From the NCBI RefSeq assembly GCF_004138325.1, contig NZ_SBLB01000001.1:1249855-1313854 (forward strand): a DNA stretch of 64,000 bases. The letters run 5' to 3'. Shown here piece after piece: positions 61,204-64,000 of this stretch. Within the stretch, counting starts at the first letter, position 1, and each line of letters starts with the position of its first letter. The DNA is from Spirosoma sordidisoli. GTDB lineage: Bacteria; Bacteroidota; Bacteroidia; Cytophagales; Spirosomataceae. A program made the position numbers and the translations under genes. The notes beneath the pieces were generated by a model. It saw nothing but the letters and a program-made list of their open reading frames with translations. It was not told where the DNA came from and did not search any database.

Positions 61204-62592
61204 TCAGCCAGCCAGGGCGGTCTGCTCCAGCACCTCCCGAATAGCACTGGCTTTGAGCAGACATTCGGCCCATTCCTGGTCGGGATCAGCGTCGTAGGTA
61301 ATAGCGCTCCCTACCGAAAACGACGCGTACGCCTGGTCGGCATCGTACAGCAACGAGCGGATAACTACGTTGAATTCGAAATCACCGTCGGGGGTGATGT
61401 AGCCGATCGCTCCCGAGTATACGCCCCGTCGGCTGGCCTCCAGCTGATCGATCCGTTCCATGGCCCGGATTTTGGGCGCCCCCGTCATACTACCCATCGG
61501 GAAAGCATTACGAATGCTGTCGGCCCATGACACATCGCTCCGCAGCGTAGCTGACACCGTTGAAATCATCTGGTAAACTTGCCGGAAACCATAGATTCCA
61601 AACAACTCCTCTACCCGTACCGAGCCAGTTTCGGCACTTCGGGCCAGGTCGTTCCGTACCAGATCGACAATCATCAGGTTTTCGGCCCGCTCTTTTTCTG
61701 AATGAAAAAGCTGGCTCCGCAACTCGGCATCTTCCTCGGCCGTTTGCCCGCGCCGAATGGTGCCTTTGATAGGTTGCGACAAAATGCGGGAGCCTGTTTT
61801 CCGGAGAAATCGCTCGGGCGAGGCTCCCAGCACATAGCGATTGTCAAGCCTGAGAAACGACGAGAACGGCATCGGCGATCGATCCGTCAGCGCCTGGTAC
61901 GTACGCAGCGGGTCCAGCCGGGCCTTTTCCAGAAAGAACTCGATGCAGTAATTGAGTTCGTACACGTCCCCATCGCGGATAAGCTGCTGGATCTGCCGAA
62001 CCGTATCCAGGTAAGCGTCGGGCGTTACGCGACACTGAATGGCGGGCATTGCTGATTCATCTGACCGGAAAACTCCGCTTACCGGCTTCCGAAAGGCCAG
62101 GATGGCCGCCAAAACCGCCCGCACATCCCCGTCGCCCCGAACCGTTATCTCCTGCGATGAGCCGTTGATCGGGCTGATGTCAATAACCCAGGCCGGCTCC
62201 ACAAAGTAGGCATCCGGGAAACCCAGCCGGTTGGGGTGGCGGCTGTTCAGTTTTTCGAGCTGGTTTTTGAGGTCGTAGCTGAAGTAGCCAACCAGAAACG
62301 AAGCCTGTTGCCGATGCGCTTCGTACAAAGCCTCAAAAACATCGGGACCTGCGGAGCGCCGTACGCCGTCGGCAGTAATTATGGTCGTCTCCTGGCTGGC
62401 CTCCGAAAACGAAATAACCCGTTTCGCCCCAACAAACAGTCGGTTCGGAAACGGGTCATTGGGATAGGCAATACCATTGTTGGTCAGCGAAGCAACGAAG
62501 GTACCGGTATGGGTGGGTTGTGTCATTGCCCACTTCAGCGCCTGCCACTGAAGGGATGAACTATCGGTAATCGTTACCCGCGCTTCACGCAT
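61204..62592 (-). CDS. pabB: Aminodeoxychorismate synthase component I
   Basis: A 462-residue chorismate-utilising enzyme that makes 4-amino-4-deoxychorismate for folate synthesis. The Lys in SQPIKGTIRRG is the residue that distinguishes PabB from TrpE (which has Ala). The catalytic core has EKERAENLMIVDLVRNDLAR and FPMGSMTGAPKIRAME. The chorismate-binding domain begins near residue 180. The ATG at 62592 lies 2 bases after the NYN-gene stop, suggesting translational coupling; an internal ATG at residue 23 is possible. pabA and pabC are not in the window. Confidence 0.9.
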   Translation of the reverse strand: MREARVTITDSSSLQWQALKWAMTQPTHTGTFVASLTNNGIAYPNDPFPNRLFVGAKRVISFSEASQETTIITADGVRRSAGPDVFEALYEAHRQQASFLVGYFSYDLKNQLEKLNSRHPNRLGFPDAYFVEPAWVIDISPINGSSQEITVRGDGDVRAVLAAILAFRKPVSGVFRSDESAMPAIQCRVTPDAYLDTVRQIQQLIRDGDVYELNYCIEFFLEKARLDPLRTYQALTDRSPMPFSSFLRLDNRYVLGASPERFLRKTGSRILSQPIKGTIRRGQTAEEDAELRSQLFHSEKERAENLMIVDLVRNDLARSAETGSVRVEELFGIYGFRQVYQMISTVSATLRSDVSWADSIRNAFPMGSMTGAPKIRAMERIDQLEASRRGVYSGAIGYITPDGDFEFNVVIRSLLYDADQAYASFSVGSAITYDADPDQEWAECLLKASAIREVLEQTALAG

Positions 62593-62594
62593 AC

Positions 62595-63599
62595 TTACGG
62601 CCGAAGCAGCCGGACATCTACGGCAATGTCTTTGCCCTCGGCGTTATGACCAATACTAAATTCTACTTCGTCGTCTACCTGTAGTTCGTTAAAGTCCGTA
62701 TCCAGCAGACTCGTGTAATGGAAAAACAGGTTGTTGGGCGGGTAGTTTACAAAACCATAACCGGTTTTCAGGCTGCGGATCGTGCTGATCTTGCGGCCTT
62801 CCGGATCGTCGTCGACATCGTCGGCTACGTTGTAGTTGGGTTCGTCACTTATCTGATACGCATTGTTATACCCGCTCCCGTTCATATAATCGCCGTCGTA
62901 GTTACTGCCATTGGCGGTAGCTGCCGTGAAGGTGGGGCGAGACTGCTGTTTTACGAACAGGTTCTGAATAACAGTATCGTTTCGGCGGCTGCGGTCGTCG
63001 ATCAGCGCGTGCATACCGACTGGGTAGGATACTTCTTCGAGCAGGTCCTGCGAGGTGCGGGTCACCTGCTTTTCGCCCTGTTCGTTCAGGAATTCGAAAT
63101 CCCAGCTCAGCACCATGATCCGCGAGCCGAGCGTATTGAGTTTACGAATCAGCGGTACGTAATCACCATCTGAGGTGATCAGCACAACGACGTCGAATTT
63201 TTTGTACTGAGCCAGTTCAAAAGCTTCCAGCGCCAGCCATACATCAATCCCTTTTTCCTGCCGATACCCCTGGTAGGTTTTAACCGGCAGATAGTGCGTT
63301 ACCACCCCTTCCGACATCAGGATATCGTCGAACAGGCGATCGTAAAAAAGCTGATTACCACGCTGGTTGGCTTCGTGCGCGTTGAGCCGCCCCCGGAAAT
63401 AATGAGCATCGACAATCTGGCAAAGCCGTTCGTTAACCCCTTCTTCTTCGGCCACCTGGCGTCGGATAAAGGCATGAAGTCCGGAAATACTGATGCGGCT
63501 GCGTCGTTCGTGGGAGTAGTTGTAGTAGTTGCTTACGTGTAAAAAATAATTACCATCATAAAAAACCCCGATTCGGGTTAGTCCAGATTGTGCAGGCAT
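62595..63599 (-). CDS. NYN-nuclease/cold-shock domain fusion
   Basis: A 334-residue protein. Residues ~8-180 form a NYN (LabA/DUF88-like PIN-fold) domain: GVFYDGNYF with the first acidic residue, VDAHYFRGRL, GIDVWLALEAFEL and VVLITSDGDYVPLI with the later acidic residues. A low-complexity Asn/Tyr/Asp-rich linker follows (about 220-262). The C-terminal ~70 residues are a cold-shock domain with KTGYGFV (RNP1-like) and LFFHYTSL (RNP2-like). It is likely an RNA-binding ribonuclease. It is the first gene of a tight operon with pabB. Confidence 0.85.
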   Translation of the reverse strand: MPAQSGLTRIGVFYDGNYFLHVSNYYNYSHERRSRISISGLHAFIRRQVAEEEGVNERLCQIVDAHYFRGRLNAHEANQRGNQLFYDRLFDDILMSEGVVTHYLPVKTYQGYRQEKGIDVWLALEAFELAQYKKFDVVVLITSDGDYVPLIRKLNTLGSRIMVLSWDFEFLNEQGEKQVTRTSQDLLEEVSYPVGMHALIDDRSRRNDTVIQNLFVKQQSRPTFTAATANGSNYDGDYMNGSGYNNAYQISDEPNYNVADDVDDDPEGRKISTIRSLKTGYGFVNYPPNNLFFHYTSLLDTDFNELQVDDEVEFSIGHNAEGKDIAVDVRLLRP

Positions 63600-63904
63600 A
63601 AGTTAACCGTAGTTTATCGAAATGTACGAACTGTAAAAAAAGGCAACGTCTGATGTTCTTATTACTGTAATCGAGCTGTTAGGATGTGTACGTGTTGTCT
63701 TTCGTCAGGCTTCTTTTGAGAAGGAGGTCTCTATATTCTTTCGTATGGATAAACCAATAAGGCAGCTTACTACAGATAACAACGGGTACTTTTTCTGGCT
63801 AATAAAGAGAGGGGTACAGCTATAAAGAACTACCGGGCAAAAATAGTATAATTTCACTTGCAATCCGATGGGGGCGTATCTTTGTCCCCTCATTTGCGCC
63901 TACC
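63600..63904. other. Divergent intergenic region before hisB
   Basis: A 305-base AT-rich gap. On the minus strand a near-match -7 box (TACATTTC, 63626-63619) precedes the NYN gene. The only ORF in it (63893-63705, minus strand) has no recognisable features and I do not call it. The plus-strand promoter of hisB is listed separately. Confidence 0.5.
63877..63884 (+). promoter_or_regulatory. -7 box (TATCTTTG) for hisB
   Basis: A perfect TAnnTTTG box ending 21 bases before the hisB ATG. A TTG at 63858-63860 may serve as -33 with a 16-base spacer. Confidence 0.6.
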
Positions 63905-64000
63905 ATGCAGAAAATTCTTTTCATTGATCGCGACGGTACTCTCATTGTAGAACCCCAGCCCGACCAGCAAGTCGACTCGCTCGCCAAGCTCGATTACATA
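63905..64000 (+). CDS. hisB: Histidinol-phosphatase/imidazoleglycerol-phosphate dehydratase, 5' part
   Basis: The first 32 codons of a gene cut by the window edge. The start [19 protein letters not shown] has the HAD-phosphatase DxDxT motif in FIDRDGTLI, and the following [12 protein letters not shown] fits the N-terminal histidinol-phosphatase domain of bifunctional HisB. The domain with IGP dehydratase activity would lie outside the window. A monofunctional HAD phosphatase is a less likely alternative. Confidence 0.85.
   Translation, partial: MQKILFIDRDGTLIVEPQPDQQVDSLAKLDYI

Noticed and set aside
63705..63893. A 62-codon minus-strand frame before hisB
   Set aside because: It overlaps the hisB promoter region and lacks features of a real small protein, although a hydrophobic stretch is present.
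1..64000. tRNA, rRNA or other known structured RNA genes
   Set aside because: No sequence with T-loop and anticodon arms or rRNA signatures was noticed on either strand, though a covariance-model search was not possible here.

Overview
The window reads as chromosomal DNA of a Bacteroidota member of the order Cytophagales, most like the Spirosoma/Fibrella/Larkinella group (inferred). Pointers are the GLPGLI-family protein beside an outer-membrane beta-barrel protein, paired DUF1080 proteins, a CrtD-like carotenoid desaturase, many predicted Sec or lipoprotein signals, perfect TAnnTTTG promoter boxes, almost no Shine-Dalgarno sequences, and moderately GC-rich DNA. No rRNA, tRNA, CRISPR array, prophage or complete insertion sequence was seen. 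About 43 protein genes are supported, plus one frameshifted gene and one gene cut by the right edge (hisB).

Region 1 (1-10.2 kb): pdxH, a stand-alone transposase-like zinc-ribbon/HTH protein, then a same-strand block: porin, MHS-type major-facilitator transporter, two tiny membrane proteins, a hybrid sodium-symporter/histidine kinase (CrbS/CbrA type), a receiver-only response regulator and acetyl-CoA synthetase. I read this as a carboxylate (probably acetate) uptake, sensing and activation module. Region 2 (10.4-22.5 kb): ABC exporter, cytochrome c-sugar dehydrogenase fusion, hydrolase, fasciclin lipoprotein, two DUF1080 proteins around a DUF1624 membrane protein, an EEP-family protein, a TspO-like membrane protein and a DUF418 protein. 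Region 3 (22.5-26.2 kb): clpB, flanked on both sides by repeat-rich intergenic DNA.

Region 4 (26.2-36 kb): LolA-like protein, NhaD antiporter, a small protein with an HExxH motif, a second cation/proton antiporter, CrtD-like desaturase, a beta-propeller lipoprotein and a histidine kinase with seven tandem PAS units. Region 5 (36-42.8 kb): S9 peptidase, MutS2, a second S9-like hydrolase and an SMR-family exporter. Region 6 (43-48.4 kb): a sugar-catabolic locus (TIM-barrel isomerase/epimerase and two Gfo/Idh/MocA oxidoreductases on the minus strand, a sugar-type MFS transporter divergent from them). A 0.47-kb element with inverted-repeat ends and a frameshifted four-helix-bundle gene sits inside the minus-strand operon.

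Region 7 (48.5-64 kb): HD phosphohydrolase, MerA/Lpd-like flavoprotein, LEA-type protein, META-domain lipoprotein, a large ThuA/sugar dehydrogenase/PKD/cytochrome c/CBM-like fusion, a lipoprotein, the GLPGLI and beta-barrel pair, pabB with a NYN-cold-shock fusion, and the start of hisB. The two DUF1080 proteins, two cytochrome-linked sugar dehydrogenases, two Gfo/Idh enzymes and the isomerase suggest oxidative, possibly 3-keto-type, carbohydrate catabolism spread over the window; that link is inference from family knowledge.
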